Shown here piece by piece: positions 7,370 to 16,887 of a stretch of DNA of 47,170 nucleotides. The notes beneath the pieces are model-generated. The model had not been told where the DNA came from and did not search any database. It saw nothing but the letters and a program-made list of their open reading frames with translations. The stretch is from NCBI GenBank assembly GCA_022712315.1, contig JALAGS010000076.1, positions 1 to 47,170 on the forward strand. The letters are read 5' to 3'. The DNA is from Sphingobacterium sp. (GTDB lineage Bacteria; Bacteroidota; Bacteroidia; Sphingobacteriales; Sphingobacteriaceae). Made by a program: the position numbers and the translations under genes. Each line of letters opens with the position of its first letter. The stretch's first letter is position 1.

Positions 7370-8629
7370 ATGAGTACAGTATCTAAACAAGGGAAAGGCG
7401 AGCTATTCATTGCCAAAGAAGAAAAATATGGAGCACACAATTATCATCCTTTGCCGGTTGTATTAGAACGGGCTGAAGGAGTCGTCGTGTGGGATGTGGA
7501 TGGTAAGTCGTATTTTGATTTTTTGTCGGCTTATTCTGCTGTCAATCAAGGACACTGCCATCCGAGGATTATCAATGCTTTAAAAGAGCAAGCGGAGAAA
7601 TTGACACTTACCTCGAGAGCATTTTACAATAATAAGCTGGGTGATCTTGAGGAAATGCTTTGTCAGCTTTTTGGATTTGATAAGGCTTTGGTGATGAATT
7701 CTGGTGTTGAGGCCGTTGAAACTGCCATGAAGCTTTGCCGCAAATGGGGTTACCAGGTGAAAGGCATACCTGCTAACCAGGCGAAGATCGTTTTTGCAAA
7801 AGATAATTTTCATGGGCGGACAATTTCCGTAATATCTGCGTCGAATGATGTAACAGCAACAAATGAATTCGGCCCTTTTGTTGATGGCATTGTTCTGGTT
7901 CCATATAATAACACCGATGCTTTAGAGCAACTATTTAAAGAAGATAAAAATATAGCTGGCTTTATTGTTGAACCGATTCAGGGTGAAGCGGGTATTGTTG
8001 TTCCTGACGAAGATTATTTAAAGCGTGTCAGGCAGTTATGTACAGCCTATAATGTATTGTTTATCGCTGATGAAATTCAGACTGGGATAGCCCGGACAGG
8101 AAGTATGCTGGCATCTTATGATGTTGCTGATCAGCAAAGCGAAAGCAAGCCAGATGTATTGATTCTCGGAAAGGCTTTGTCTGGCGGCGTATTGCCTGTG
8201 TCAGCTGTATTGGCAAACGATGCGATTATGCTGTGTATAAAGCCCGGTGAGCATGGTTCTACTTATGGTGGGAACCCATTGGCCTGTGCAGTGGCTATGG
8301 AAGCACTCAATGTGGTCCAGGAAGAAAACTTAACAGAGCGGGCTCGTCAAATGGGTGCATTGTTTCTGAATGGTCTACGCGATATAGCGACTCGATGTGG
8401 TTTAATTACAGAAGTTCGCGGAAAAGGCCTGTTGACAGCAATAGTAATAAATGCGGATGAAGAAAGTGATTTAGCCTGGAATATCTGTCTTGAATTTAAA
8501 GAAAATGGACTTTTAGCCAAACCTACACACGGTAATAAAATCCGTTTAGCGCCCCCGTTGGTTATCACGGAAGAGCAAATAAAGACCTGCCTGGAGATTA
8601 TTGAACGATCGTTGACTAATCTGAAGTAG
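7370..8629 (+). CDS. rocD: Ornithine aminotransferase
   Basis: This PLP enzyme transfers the delta-amino group of ornithine to 2-oxoglutarate, giving glutamate-5-semialdehyde and glutamate, the second step of arginine breakdown. The class III aminotransferase features are present: [40 protein letters not shown] (Asp234 contacts the PLP ring nitrogen), [10 protein letters not shown] (Lys268, the Schiff-base lysine) and [10 protein letters not shown]. The start at 7370 gives 419 residues, close to the usual length; nine extra codons to 7343 overlap the promoter and are rejected. It is followed after 3 bp by the arginase gene, so the two form an operon. The divergent Lrp-type gene is the likely regulator. 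Confidence 0.94.
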   Translation: MSTVSKQGKGELFIAKEEKYGAHNYHPLPVVLERAEGVVVWDVDGKSYFDFLSAYSAVNQGHCHPRIINALKEQAEKLTLTSRAFYNNKLGDLEEMLCQLFGFDKALVMNSGVEAVETAMKLCRKWGYQVKGIPANQAKIVFAKDNFHGRTISVISASNDVTATNEFGPFVDGIVLVPYNNTDALEQLFKEDKNIAGFIVEPIQGEAGIVVPDEDYLKRVRQLCTAYNVLFIADEIQTGIARTGSMLASYDVADQQSESKPDVLILGKALSGGVLPVSAVLANDAIMLCIKPGEHGSTYGGNPLACAVAMEALNVVQEENLTERARQMGALFLNGLRDIATRCGLITEVRGKGLLTAIVINADEESDLAWNICLEFKENGLLAKPTHGNKIRLAPPLVITEEQIKTCLEIIERSLTNLK

Positions 8630-8632
8630 TGT

Positions 8633-9598
8633 ATGGAGAAGATGATTGAATTGATTAAAAATAGATCGGATATCGGCGCCGGAACAAGGGGGTCGGATTT
8701 GGGAATAGACGCTATTGAGATAGCAGCAATAAATAAAGGAAGTCAGTATTTTATTAATTATCCTTTTGTTGATGTGCCGACACGAAACAGCTCCATTTAC
8801 CAAAATGATAATCACCCTTTCGGTAAGCATATTCAGCAGATCTACGAGCAATGTAAACAAGTTGCTTCTACGGTTGAAGATAGTCTTTCCTCTGGCAATT
8901 TTCCATTGGTTTTTTCCGGCGACCATTCATCAGCGATGGGAACGATCAGTGGGATAAAATCTGCCTATCCGGACAAAAACCTCGGCGTGATTTGGGTAGA
9001 CGCCCATGCTGATATTCATTCGCCCTACACAACACCCTCCGGAAATATGCACGGAATGCCCTTGGCTGCTATGTTGAATGAGGATAATATGGGCTGTAAA
9101 ATCAATGAAATTGATGAATCTACCCAGGAATTCTGGAATAAACTGAAGCGAATAGCAGGTCCGGCAGGTAAAATCCAAGCTAACCATTTGATTTATTTTG
9201 GGGTAAGGGACACTGAAGAGCCGGAAGATCTGTTAATTGACCGTTTAGGAATCAAAAACTACCGTGTCGAAGATACGAGACAGCGTGGAATAGCAGATTG
9301 TGTAAAAGAGACTTTGACAGCGCTGGGAGACTGTGATATGGTTTATATCTCGTTTGACGTGGATAGCATGGATAGTGAATTAATATCGGATGGCACGGGA
9401 ACACCAGTACCGAAAGGATTCTTACCGAGGGAGATCGTCCTAATCTTGGAAGAGATCATTCGATCTGGAAAAGTAGTCTGCTTTGAAATTGTGGAGGTTA
9501 ACCCATTATTGGATAAAAAGGGTAACAAGATGGCCGAGGTTGCATTCGATATATTAGAACGGATCACGCCTTTAATTGAATTTAAATCGAGTAGTTAA
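8633..9598 (+). CDS. rocF: Arginase (ureohydrolase family)
   Basis: Arginase hydrolyses arginine to ornithine and urea and so feeds the ornithine aminotransferase encoded just upstream. All six binuclear manganese ligands of the ureohydrolase fold are visible: His98 in SGDHS, Asp123, His125 and Asp127 in WVDAHAD, and Asp242 and Asp244 in SFDVDSMD. The C-terminal EVNP segment is also present. At 321 residues the length is normal. Agmatinase and formimidoglutamase share these motifs, but the pairing with rocD and an Lrp-type gene makes arginase the best call. A strong terminator follows, closing the two-gene unit. Confidence 0.88.
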   Translation: MEKMIELIKNRSDIGAGTRGSDLGIDAIEIAAINKGSQYFINYPFVDVPTRNSSIYQNDNHPFGKHIQQIYEQCKQVASTVEDSLSSGNFPLVFSGDHSSAMGTISGIKSAYPDKNLGVIWVDAHADIHSPYTTPSGNMHGMPLAAMLNEDNMGCKINEIDESTQEFWNKLKRIAGPAGKIQANHLIYFGVRDTEEPEDLLIDRLGIKNYRVEDTRQRGIADCVKETLTALGDCDMVYISFDVDSMDSELISDGTGTPVPKGFLPREIVLILEEIIRSGKVVCFEIVEVNPLLDKKGNKMAEVAFDILERITPLIEFKSSS

Positions 9599-9620
9599 CC
9601 GTTTTTTGAATAAGGTGTTT

Positions 9621-9662
9621 AAAGCCCTTTTGCTGATTGAAAGATCAACAAAAGGGCTTTTT
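9621..9662 (+). terminator. Rho-independent terminator after arginase
   Basis: AAAGCCCTTTTG (9621-9632) pairs with CAAAAGGGCTTT (9649-9660). The stem continues inward through TGAT/ATCA after one mismatch, and a T-run follows. It lies 22 bp past the arginase stop codon. Confidence 0.9.
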
Positions 9663-9763
9663 CATAAACGGATAGCTCGATTAAATTGGAAAAATTCGAC
9701 GAACTATCGGGTTAAAATAGGGGCTGCTCTGTGTTATTTAATATTCTGTTAACATGTTTAGCG

Positions 9764-9771
9764 TACATTTA
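9764..9771 (+). promoter_or_regulatory. Candidate -7 box of the TPR/HTH regulator
   Basis: TACATTTA matches TANNTTTG in all but the last base and lies 25 bases before the chosen ATG at 9797. No good -33 box was seen at the expected distance. Confidence 0.3.
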
Positions 9772-9796
9772 CACCTATCCATTGTTCACTTCAACT

Positions 9797-11419
9797 ATGC
9801 GGATTTCTTATAAGATTATATTATTGGTATTTTTTTCCATGCAGCTGTGGCTGTGCCGGTTGAGTTATGCTCAGGTAACCTCCTTTAAAGATATTAGGCT
9901 GTTAAGCCAAAATCATCCTGATTCGGCAATTATGCTGGTCAAAAAACGGTATGCGAAAGCCGTGGCCGATAAGGATTTACTCGTGCAGGCCAGTTGTTTG
10001 CAGGCAATTGGTTGGCTTTGTGTTAATCAAGGTCACTATGGACAAGCGCAGGATTACTATTTCCAGGCAGACCGTATCTATACGCAGCTCAATGCAAAGC
10101 AGCTTCTGGCATCCAACTGGAGCGACATCGGAGAACTCAATATTTTTAATAAACAGCACAATTTGGCTAAGATTTATTTCAATAAAGCCTTGCATTCTTT
10201 CAGGACAGCGGGAGATAAAAACGGGGAGGCAAGTGTCTTGGGGAATATTGGCCATTTATTTGAGAAAGTGGCCAACTATGATTCAGCTTTTGTGTATCAA
10301 AAGCGGGCTTTGTCGATTTATAAGGAAGTGGCGAATAAAAATGGCGAAGCGAAGATCCACGAAAACTTGGGAAGCATTTACGAAGACCTAGCGAAATACG
10401 ATAGTGCATTTTATCATTTTGAGAAAGCTAGCGATCTCTATCGGGAAACAAAAGATAACTATGGACTGATTGTGGTACTGAATAATATGGGTGATATTTT
10501 CAGAAAGACCAATAGATTTCCGGAGAGTATCAAACTGACGCAGTCTGCTTATCAGATGGCCGAAAAATTGGGTGATGTGTATCAGATGGCGGCGACGACA
10601 AAAGATCTGAGCAAAACCTATGCGTTGAGCAACCAGCTGGATAGTGCCTATTTTTATGCGGAAAGGAGCCGCAAATTGGTGCTCGAACTTTACAGTGTAG
10701 ACGGTGCCCGGCACACCGCTTTTTTTCAGGCACTCTATGATATGAATCAGAAAGCAGAAGAGATTGAAAAATTACAGGTCACAAAGAAAATCAATTTAAT
10801 CATGTTATGGGGAACAATCGTCGTGTTGGTTTTACTTATTGTGTTGTCCTATGTATTGTACAGTCGCCAGAAAATTAAGATCAAAAACCAGATTACTGAA
10901 TCCCGGAAGCAGGAGGCAGAACGTGAATTGACCGAAATTGCACTTAAAAACCAGTTGCTTGAAGATAAACAGCTTAAACAGGAACTGACATTAAAACAGA
11001 AGGAATTGACCTCTCATACTCTTAATCTGATTCGTAATAACCAGTTTTTGGAAGAGCTACGTGATGAATTAAAAGTGATGGTCAAAGATGAGCGTCGGGA
11101 CCAAAAGCGGCAAATGCAGCAATTGGTTTTACAAATCAATGAAAACATTACCCAGGGGGTTCATTGGAAAGAATTTATGGGAACTTTCGAACGGGTACAT
11201 CATAGCTTTTTTGAAAAACTTATTCAACGATTTCCCGATTTGACAGCGGCAGATATGCGATTGATAGCGTTGCTTAAGATCAATTTGAACAATGCAGATA
11301 TCGCGGTTTTATTGGGCATATCACAAGATAGCCTTCGGGTTGCCAGACACCGGCTACGAAAAAAAATGAAATTGGAGCAGGGAGAAGACCTTGCTGGCTA
11401 CCTTTTAACTGTTTCATAA
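9797..11419 (+). CDS. Membrane-spanning TPR regulator with C-terminal HTH
   Basis: The start at 9797 gives a signal sequence (MRISYKIILLVFFSM... YAQ); the frame opens earlier at 9731, but that leader is unlike any signal peptide. After it come about six tetratricopeptide repeats (roughly residues 40-310, recurring A..Y...AL and NIG..F pattern), one transmembrane helix near 330-353 (IVVLVLLIVLSYVLY), a charged coiled coil, and a C-terminal helix-turn-helix of LuxR-like type (LTAADMRLIALLKINLNNAD, then ISQDSLRVARHRLRKKM). The layout puts the TPRs in the periplasm and the DNA-binding part in the cytoplasm, so the protein could sense outside and act on DNA without a kinase. It precedes the TonB receptor/phytase genes and is a candidate regulator of them (inference). 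Confidence 0.8.
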   Translation: MRISYKIILLVFFSMQLWLCRLSYAQVTSFKDIRLLSQNHPDSAIMLVKKRYAKAVADKDLLVQASCLQAIGWLCVNQGHYGQAQDYYFQADRIYTQLNAKQLLASNWSDIGELNIFNKQHNLAKIYFNKALHSFRTAGDKNGEASVLGNIGHLFEKVANYDSAFVYQKRALSIYKEVANKNGEAKIHENLGSIYEDLAKYDSAFYHFEKASDLYRETKDNYGLIVVLNNMGDIFRKTNRFPESIKLTQSAYQMAEKLGDVYQMAATTKDLSKTYALSNQLDSAYFYAERSRKLVLELYSVDGARHTAFFQALYDMNQKAEEIEKLQVTKKINLIMLWGTIVVLVLLIVLSYVLYSRQKIKIKNQITESRKQEAERELTEIALKNQLLEDKQLKQELTLKQKELTSHTLNLIRNNQFLEELRDELKVMVKDERRDQKRQMQQLVLQINENITQGVHWKEFMGTFERVHHSFFEKLIQRFPDLTAADMRLIALLKINLNNADIAVLLGISQDSLRVARHRLRKKMKLEQGEDLAGYLLTVS

Positions 11420-11559
11420 TTTATTAACATAAGGGTAATAGAACCTTAATGGCGGTTGTTTGGTGTATAAGTGATTGTTGCCTAGTATTTTAATGTCTTT
11501 TGTTTCCTTGTTGTATAGTGCTCGTTTTGCCTTGTTTCCTTGATGTAACGCCCGAAATT

Positions 11560-11589
11560 TTGTCAGATTGAAATTGGCTGTCATCTTTG
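11560..11589 (+). promoter_or_regulatory. Candidate promoter of the TonB receptor/phytase operon
   Basis: A -33-like TTG (11560-11562, within TTTTG) lies 19 bp before CATCTTTG (11582-11589), which matches the -7 consensus TANNTTTG except at the first base. Transcription would begin about 30 bases before the receptor ATG at 11626. Confidence 0.5.
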
Positions 11590-11625
11590 CGGCAACAATC
11601 AAAGATTCATAATAATCTAAGCAAA

Positions 11626-14412
11626 ATGAAAAATTTTTTAACGGTATTACTTGCCTCCAGTATTTCGGTCAGCACAGCCTATGCGACCAAAATAAAAGGG
11701 AAGGTTTTGGATGTACAGACCGGCGAAGCTATTGTCGGTGCTACCGTGTTTCTGGAACAAAGTGGCTTATCCACCAAAACGCAATTGGATGGTTCATTTG
11801 AATTCAAAGGATTATCAGCAGGTATGGACAGAGTTCATATTAAACACATGGCCTATGCTGAATTGATTAAGGAAATTGAGATCCAAAAAGAAAACACACC
11901 GCACTTCATTTTTCAATTGATTTCTACGGAACAGACTTTAATGGAGGTTACTGTGAAAGGTCGACGAAATGGAGGGGACGATGATCAAAGCGCAAGACGT
12001 TTGGAAAAAAATGCTTCGCAAATTATGAATGTCGTTTCGGCCCGCGCGATTGAAATTTCTCCGGATATTACCGTAGCAAATGTTGTACAGCGTGTGTCGG
12101 GGGTATCCATCGAAAGAAATTCAAATGGTGAAGGACAATACGCTATCTTAAGGGGGATGGATAAGCGTTACAACACGACCTTGGTTAATGGTGTGAAGGT
12201 ACCTAGCCCTGACAATAAATATCGTTATGTACCCTTGGATTTATTCCCGTCCGATATGTTGGAACGATTGGAAATCTATAAATCACTAACACCAAACATG
12301 GAAGCTGATGCGGTAGGTGGGGTTGTCAATATGGTGATGAAATCGGCACCGAGTAAACTATTGCTTCAGGCAAATTTGGCAACAGGTTACAGTCAACGTT
12401 ATTTTAATCGCGATTTTGGAAGTTTTTCAACAGGTGGAACTTCAGCAAAATCTCCCTATGAACTGAACGGAAAGAGTTATAATGCGACCTCAGCAGATTT
12501 TAATAAGGGTGCATTAGATTATACCTATAAAAAACCTTTGCCCGACTTTGTTGGTAATCTGACCATAGGCAATCGGTATCTGAATGACAAGTTAGGTGTT
12601 ATTTTGGGGGCGAGCTACCAAAATTTACATCGTGGAAGTCATTCTGTTTTCTACAAATCGTCTGTTGTTGGTGTAAATCCCAATGCGGTAATCACCGAGC
12701 AGAGTGATCGTCAATATGATGAACAGCAACAACGTTTGGGTTTGCATAACAAGATCGATTATCGATTTAATCCGAATCATCGGATTAGCTTTTATCAAAT
12801 GTATGTGAATTTGAATAACCTGCAGTTACGTGATGCGGTAAACACCATATACAATGGTCAGTATGATCCAAGCATCGGTAAAGCCGAGTTGACCTATGTG
12901 ACACGGAGCCGAAAAACACAGCAACAAATTTATAATGGTACGCTACAAGGCGATCATCACTTTTTAGATAACCGGTTGAATGTTCGCTGGTCAGGTGTAC
13001 TTTCTTCGGCGCGCAATCAATTACCTCAAAATACCATGATTAGTCTGGATGGGGTAGAAGAAAATTTTGAGCGCAAACGTACTTCTCTTGTCAACAAATC
13101 TCCTGTAACCTATCGTTGGGAACGTAACACAGATAATGATCATGCAGGCTATTGGGATATCGCCTATAAGGTTCCGATGGATCACAGTAAGCTGGAATTG
13201 TCTACCGGTGGTCTGTTCCGTGATAAACAGCGCAGTAGTTTTTACAACAATTATAATCTCTCTCCAGCTTCGGCAGAAGAGGCAAAGTATAAATACGGCG
13301 TGGATTTTCAGCGGTATACTGATCTAAATTTGACCGTTACCAATCCAACAGGGGCCGTCGCAAACCCATTAACCTACGATGCCAACGAGAAGACGACAGC
13401 TGTATATGGGATGTTCAACTATGAGAACGATAAATGGCAAATGATCGGTGGTATCCGGATGGAGCATACCAATCAAGATTACAAATTATTGTTTCCAGCT
13501 GGGGAAAAAAGACCGGAAGGATCACAAATTTATACAGAATGGCTACCCAGTTTGACCATGAAATATCATTTGGACGACAAACAACAGCTTCATGCTGCTT
13601 ACTATCGTGCATTAAACCGTCCTGGATTTTATGAGATCGTTCCTTCAAGTGTGGTTAATGAAGAGTTTTTAGAGAAAGGAAATCCAGATTTAAAACATGC
13701 CTTGGCCGATAACTTTGATTTAAGGTATGAATTGTTTCCGGAAGCCTCTTCTCAATTTCTCGTGGGTATGTTCTATAAAAAGATTAAAAACCCCATTGAA
13801 TATACCTTTCAGCCGGATGAGGTCCGCAAGCAGGATGTATACTACACACCGGGCAATTTTGGTAACGCCAACAACTTTGGTGTCGAAGTTGATTATATCA
13901 AGTATATCCAGAAATTTGGTGTTAAGGCCAATTATACCTATACCCATTCGCGCATAACGACCTCGAAGATGTCCCGTCGAATCAATGAGACCACACAGGA
14001 TCCTGAAGCGATTATTGTCGACCAAACACGTCCGCTTTATGGTCAGGCAGCGCACGTGGCAAATCTATCCCTGCTTTATAAAGATGCTAACAAAGGTTGG
14101 GAAGGACAATTGGCAGGGTCTTATACAGGTTCACGTATCAACACCGTATCCCAGTTCCTGAATGATGATTTATGGCAAAAAGGATTTATTCAGCTCGATG
14201 CTTCCGTTGAAAAGAAATTTAGGGCAGGCTGGGCCATTTTTGCTAAGGCCAACAACATTTTGAATACACCAATGGAATTATATGTAAAAGGAACAAATCC
14301 CGAAAATGAGAAGATCGCCGAAAAGCTGATCGAAGGTGGAAATACACTTATCAGAAAGGATTTGTATGGACAAAACTATATTCTTGGTTTACGCTATTCA
14401 TTTAACAAATAA
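11626..14412 (+). CDS. TonB-dependent outer-membrane receptor
   Basis: This is a 928-residue outer-membrane transporter powered by TonB. The ATG at 11626 begins a signal peptide (MKNFLTVLLASSISVSTAYA). It is followed by a CarboxypepD_reg-like beta domain (KIKGKVLDVQTGEAIVGATV, about residues 21-105), the plug (about 125-235, with VVQRVSGVSIERN and YAILRGMDKRYNTTLVNG) and a long beta barrel ending in YILGLRYSFNK, whose last residues differ from the common terminal Phe. It is followed after 33 bp by a lipoprotein gene and then a phytase gene. Beta-propeller phytases are known to occur beside TonB receptors in Gram-negative bacteria, so import of a phytate breakdown product or a related phosphorylated ligand is likely (inference). 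No SusD partner is present. Confidence 0.92.
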   Translation: MKNFLTVLLASSISVSTAYATKIKGKVLDVQTGEAIVGATVFLEQSGLSTKTQLDGSFEFKGLSAGMDRVHIKHMAYAELIKEIEIQKENTPHFIFQLISTEQTLMEVTVKGRRNGGDDDQSARRLEKNASQIMNVVSARAIEISPDITVANVVQRVSGVSIERNSNGEGQYAILRGMDKRYNTTLVNGVKVPSPDNKYRYVPLDLFPSDMLERLEIYKSLTPNMEADAVGGVVNMVMKSAPSKLLLQANLATGYSQRYFNRDFGSFSTGGTSAKSPYELNGKSYNATSADFNKGALDYTYKKPLPDFVGNLTIGNRYLNDKLGVILGASYQNLHRGSHSVFYKSSVVGVNPNAVITEQSDRQYDEQQQRLGLHNKIDYRFNPNHRISFYQMYVNLNNLQLRDAVNTIYNGQYDPSIGKAELTYVTRSRKTQQQIYNGTLQGDHHFLDNRLNVRWSGVLSSARNQLPQNTMISLDGVEENFERKRTSLVNKSPVTYRWERNTDNDHAGYWDIAYKVPMDHSKLELSTGGLFRDKQRSSFYNNYNLSPASAEEAKYKYGVDFQRYTDLNLTVTNPTGAVANPLTYDANEKTTAVYGMFNYENDKWQMIGGIRMEHTNQDYKLLFPAGEKRPEGSQIYTEWLPSLTMKYHLDDKQQLHAAYYRALNRPGFYEIVPSSVVNEEFLEKGNPDLKHALADNFDLRYELFPEASSQFLVGMFYKKIKNPIEYTFQPDEVRKQDVYYTPGNFGNANNFGVEVDYIKYIQKFGVKANYTYTHSRITTSKMSRRINETTQDPEAIIVDQTRPLYGQAAHVANLSLLYKDANKGWEGQLAGSYTGSRINTVSQFLNDDLWQKGFIQLDASVEKKFRAGWAIFAKANNILNTPMELYVKGTNPENEKIAEKLIEGGNTLIRKDLYGQNYILGLRYSFNK

Positions 14413-14445
14413 TAGAAGTAAAGACGGAAATTTAAAAATATACAG

Positions 14446-15708
14446 ATGAAAAATAAATCTATTTTATCGTTGTTGGCATTGTTTACGGTGCTGCTAACCG
14501 CTTGTGAAAAAGCGAATATTGATGTGGATACTTCCGACGCCGATGGCAGTGCTATTGGTGAGGTATCTGGTGTGTGGAGTAAGGGAAGTGTACAACATAT
14601 CAAGGGAGATATTGTTATTCCTGCAGGAAAGACCTTAACGATTGAAGAAGGAGTTACCATTTTAATGGATTCAGTAAATAAACCAGAGATTGTTGTTTTG
14701 GGTAATTTATATGCATTAGGCACCCCTGAAAATCCGGTAAAGTTTACGGTTGAAGAGGGATATAAGACAAAAACGAATGAATTTGGTAAGCTTTGGGGTG
14801 GGATTTTGGCGGCACCAAGTTGCCAGGAGCTTGTTTTAGACAATACAATCATCGAATATGGTGGTGCAATTACATCGGATGCTTCGACCTCTGTGAAGAT
14901 GGGGTTGTATAAAAAAGTATCTGGTGAGGCGTTGCCAGCATTGTGGTTTTCAAATCCGGAGGGGAAGTTAGTGGTTCAGAATAGTACCGTAAGTCATTTT
15001 CATGAGGACTGTACGTATATTGAGGGGGGAAAAATTATTTTCGCCAACAACCGCTTTTTTTCTAATGGCGTGACCGGTGGTGAAGCGATGAACTTTAAAT
15101 CGGGCTGTCTTGCCGATGTCGCCTATAACTTGGTTTATAGCGTAAATACAAATGCGCTGAAATTGTCCAATTCAGGGGATCGGACTCCGCAGGCCTATAT
15201 TATTGTTTATAATAATACCATGCTCAACACCGGATGGCGCAGACCTACTGCAAAAGGAGGTTCTATTTGGTTAGAAGCATCTGTCAGAGCCGAGATTTAT
15301 AATAATCTATTTGCCAATACACGGTTTGGAGTCAAGCGGGACCCTAAAAAACCGGAAGACAGCCGTTCGGTATCAAGCAATAATTGGTATTATGGCTATA
15401 GTCAATTGACTGTAGATCAGTTTCAGGTTGGTAAAAATGATATCGTAGGTGGCAGTAATGATGTCAGGGGCAAGGTGGCAGGGGAGAATAACCCTAAATT
15501 TGCCGCCTATCCTTTAGAAACATCAGTTGACAATTATGTGTTTGATGCAGCGTGGGATTTTCATCTCCAGGGAAATTCTCCAGCATTAAAGGCGGGTACC
15601 CTAGCTTTTAAACCTCATTTTACAAGTGGTTTGGTCATGTCAAACGGCTTAACCTATAATTCTCCTGAACCTGCAGTTTATGTAGGTGCATATGGTACCA
15701 AATTTTAA
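14446..15708 (+). CDS. Surface or periplasmic lipoprotein, right-handed beta-helix type
   Basis: The N-terminus MKNKSILSLLALFTVLLTAC ends in a lipobox, with Cys20 as the lipidated residue. The remainder (420 residues in all) shows recurring short strands with Asn/Gly turns (LVVQNSTVSHFHEDCTYIEG, IIFANNRFFSNGVTGGEAMN, YIIVYNNTMLNTG, AEIYNNLFANT), the mark of a parallel beta helix as in pectate-lyase-like folds. No catalytic set was identified. It sits between the TonB receptor and the phytase, in the place where a substrate-binding accessory lipoprotein would be expected, so a ligand-binding role is likely but not shown by sequence. Confidence 0.75.
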   Translation: MKNKSILSLLALFTVLLTACEKANIDVDTSDADGSAIGEVSGVWSKGSVQHIKGDIVIPAGKTLTIEEGVTILMDSVNKPEIVVLGNLYALGTPENPVKFTVEEGYKTKTNEFGKLWGGILAAPSCQELVLDNTIIEYGGAITSDASTSVKMGLYKKVSGEALPALWFSNPEGKLVVQNSTVSHFHEDCTYIEGGKIIFANNRFFSNGVTGGEAMNFKSGCLADVAYNLVYSVNTNALKLSNSGDRTPQAYIIVYNNTMLNTGWRRPTAKGGSIWLEASVRAEIYNNLFANTRFGVKRDPKKPEDSRSVSSNNWYYGYSQLTVDQFQVGKNDIVGGSNDVRGKVAGENNPKFAAYPLETSVDNYVFDAAWDFHLQGNSPALKAGTLAFKPHFTSGLVMSNGLTYNSPEPAVYVGAYGTKF

Positions 15709-15721
15709 TTTATTTCATGTA

Positions 15722-16792
15722 ATGACAAACTATAAAACAGTACTCTTGATTGCTGCTGGAGCAGTTGCACTGCTTCAATCAGCTTGCAAAACCCCTCAAC
15801 AAAATGGCTCTAACCCGGTTAAGCCTGTTATCGTTACCGATGCGGTACGTTATGATTCGGATGATCCTGCGATTTGGATCAACAAGACAGACCCCAGTAA
15901 AAGCTTAATTATTGCCACAGATAAGGATGCTGATGGCGCATTATACGTATACGATCTGGAAGGTAAAACCGTGAAGGAAAAAGTAGTCTCAAACCTGAAA
16001 CGTCCGAACAATGTTGACGTGGCTTATGGTTTGCTATTGAATGGGAAGCCCGTAGATATTGCGGTGACAACAGAGCGTATGACCCATAAATTACGTGTAT
16101 TTTCATTACCAGATATGAAACCTATTGATCAGGGTGGACTAGACATGTTTGTCGGTGAGACTGAGCCAGAATTTAGAGATCTTATGGGAATAGCCCTTTA
16201 CACGGCTCCGAAAGGAGAGATCTACGCTATTGTTGGTCGGAAAAATGGACCAAAGGATGGTTATCTGGGACAGTATTTATTGGAAGATAATGGTTCGGGG
16301 GTCGTGAAGGCAACCTTGGTGCGCAAGTTTGGTTCGTTTAGCGGAAAAAAGGAAATCGAGGCGATAGCGGTCGATAATGAACTTGGTTATATTTATTATT
16401 CGGATGAACAAGTTGGTGTAAAGCAATATTATGCTGACCCTGCAAAAGGGAACCAGCAATTGGCATTATTTGCTACTGAGGGTTTTAAAGAAGATCATGA
16501 AGGTATTTCGATTTATAAACTAACGGATAGTACGGGGTATATATTGGTTTCTGATCAGGGGGCTAACCGTTTTCAGATCTTTAGCAGGGAAGGAACTAAA
16601 AGCAACCCATTTGAGCATACTCATCTAAAGACAGTGCCTGTGATGGCAACACAAAGTGATGGCTCAGAAGTTGTATCTTCACGTTTAAATGAGACGTTCA
16701 AACATGGACTTTTCGTAGTCATGAGTGACGATAAAACATTCCATTATTATCGATGGGAAGATATTGCCGGGGCTGATCTGAAAAAGAAGTAG
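15722..16792 (+). CDS. Beta-propeller phytase lipoprotein (3-phytase)
   Basis: Beta-propeller phytases are calcium-dependent enzymes that remove phosphate from myo-inositol hexakisphosphate. The family signature is clear: DAVRYDSDDPAIWI near residue 45, ATDKDADGALYVYDLEGK, LKRPNNVDV, and KEIEAIAVDNELGYIYYSDE with acidic calcium and active-site residues. The ATG at 15722 gives a lipoprotein signal (MTNYKTVLLIAAGAVALLQSAC, lipidation at Cys22); the frame opening at 15686 overlaps the previous gene and lacks this feature. The length of 356 residues matches single-domain members. It lies 13 bp after the beta-helix lipoprotein gene and closes the operon at a terminator. It probably acts at the cell surface or in the periplasm. 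Confidence 0.92.
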   Translation: MTNYKTVLLIAAGAVALLQSACKTPQQNGSNPVKPVIVTDAVRYDSDDPAIWINKTDPSKSLIIATDKDADGALYVYDLEGKTVKEKVVSNLKRPNNVDVAYGLLLNGKPVDIAVTTERMTHKLRVFSLPDMKPIDQGGLDMFVGETEPEFRDLMGIALYTAPKGEIYAIVGRKNGPKDGYLGQYLLEDNGSGVVKATLVRKFGSFSGKKEIEAIAVDNELGYIYYSDEQVGVKQYYADPAKGNQQLALFATEGFKEDHEGISIYKLTDSTGYILVSDQGANRFQIFSREGTKSNPFEHTHLKTVPVMATQSDGSEVVSSRLNETFKHGLFVVMSDDKTFHYYRWEDIAGADLKKK

Positions 16793-16812
16793 TCCTGGGA
16801 TAAAAAAGCATC

Positions 16813-16848
16813 GGCAACAGTTGTATCCTGAAAACAACTGTTGCCTTT
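16813..16848 (+). terminator. Terminator after the phytase gene
   Basis: GGCAACAGTTGT (16813-16824) and ACAACTGTTGCC (16834-16845) form a perfect 12-bp stem with a 9-base loop, followed by only three T. It separates the phytase operon from the convergent histidine kinase gene. Confidence 0.8.
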
Positions 16849-16887
16849 CAAGATACAAGATGTTTTTTTACCAATATAGCGCATTTT

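Noticed and set aside
8546..8926. - strand frame of 126 residues across the rocD-rocF junction
   Set aside because: Antisense to two well-supported enzyme genes; no motif or start signal.
14394..14852. - strand frame of 152 residues at the TBDR/lipoprotein junction
   Set aside because: Antisense to the lipobox and beta-helix gene, which has clear features; a shadow.
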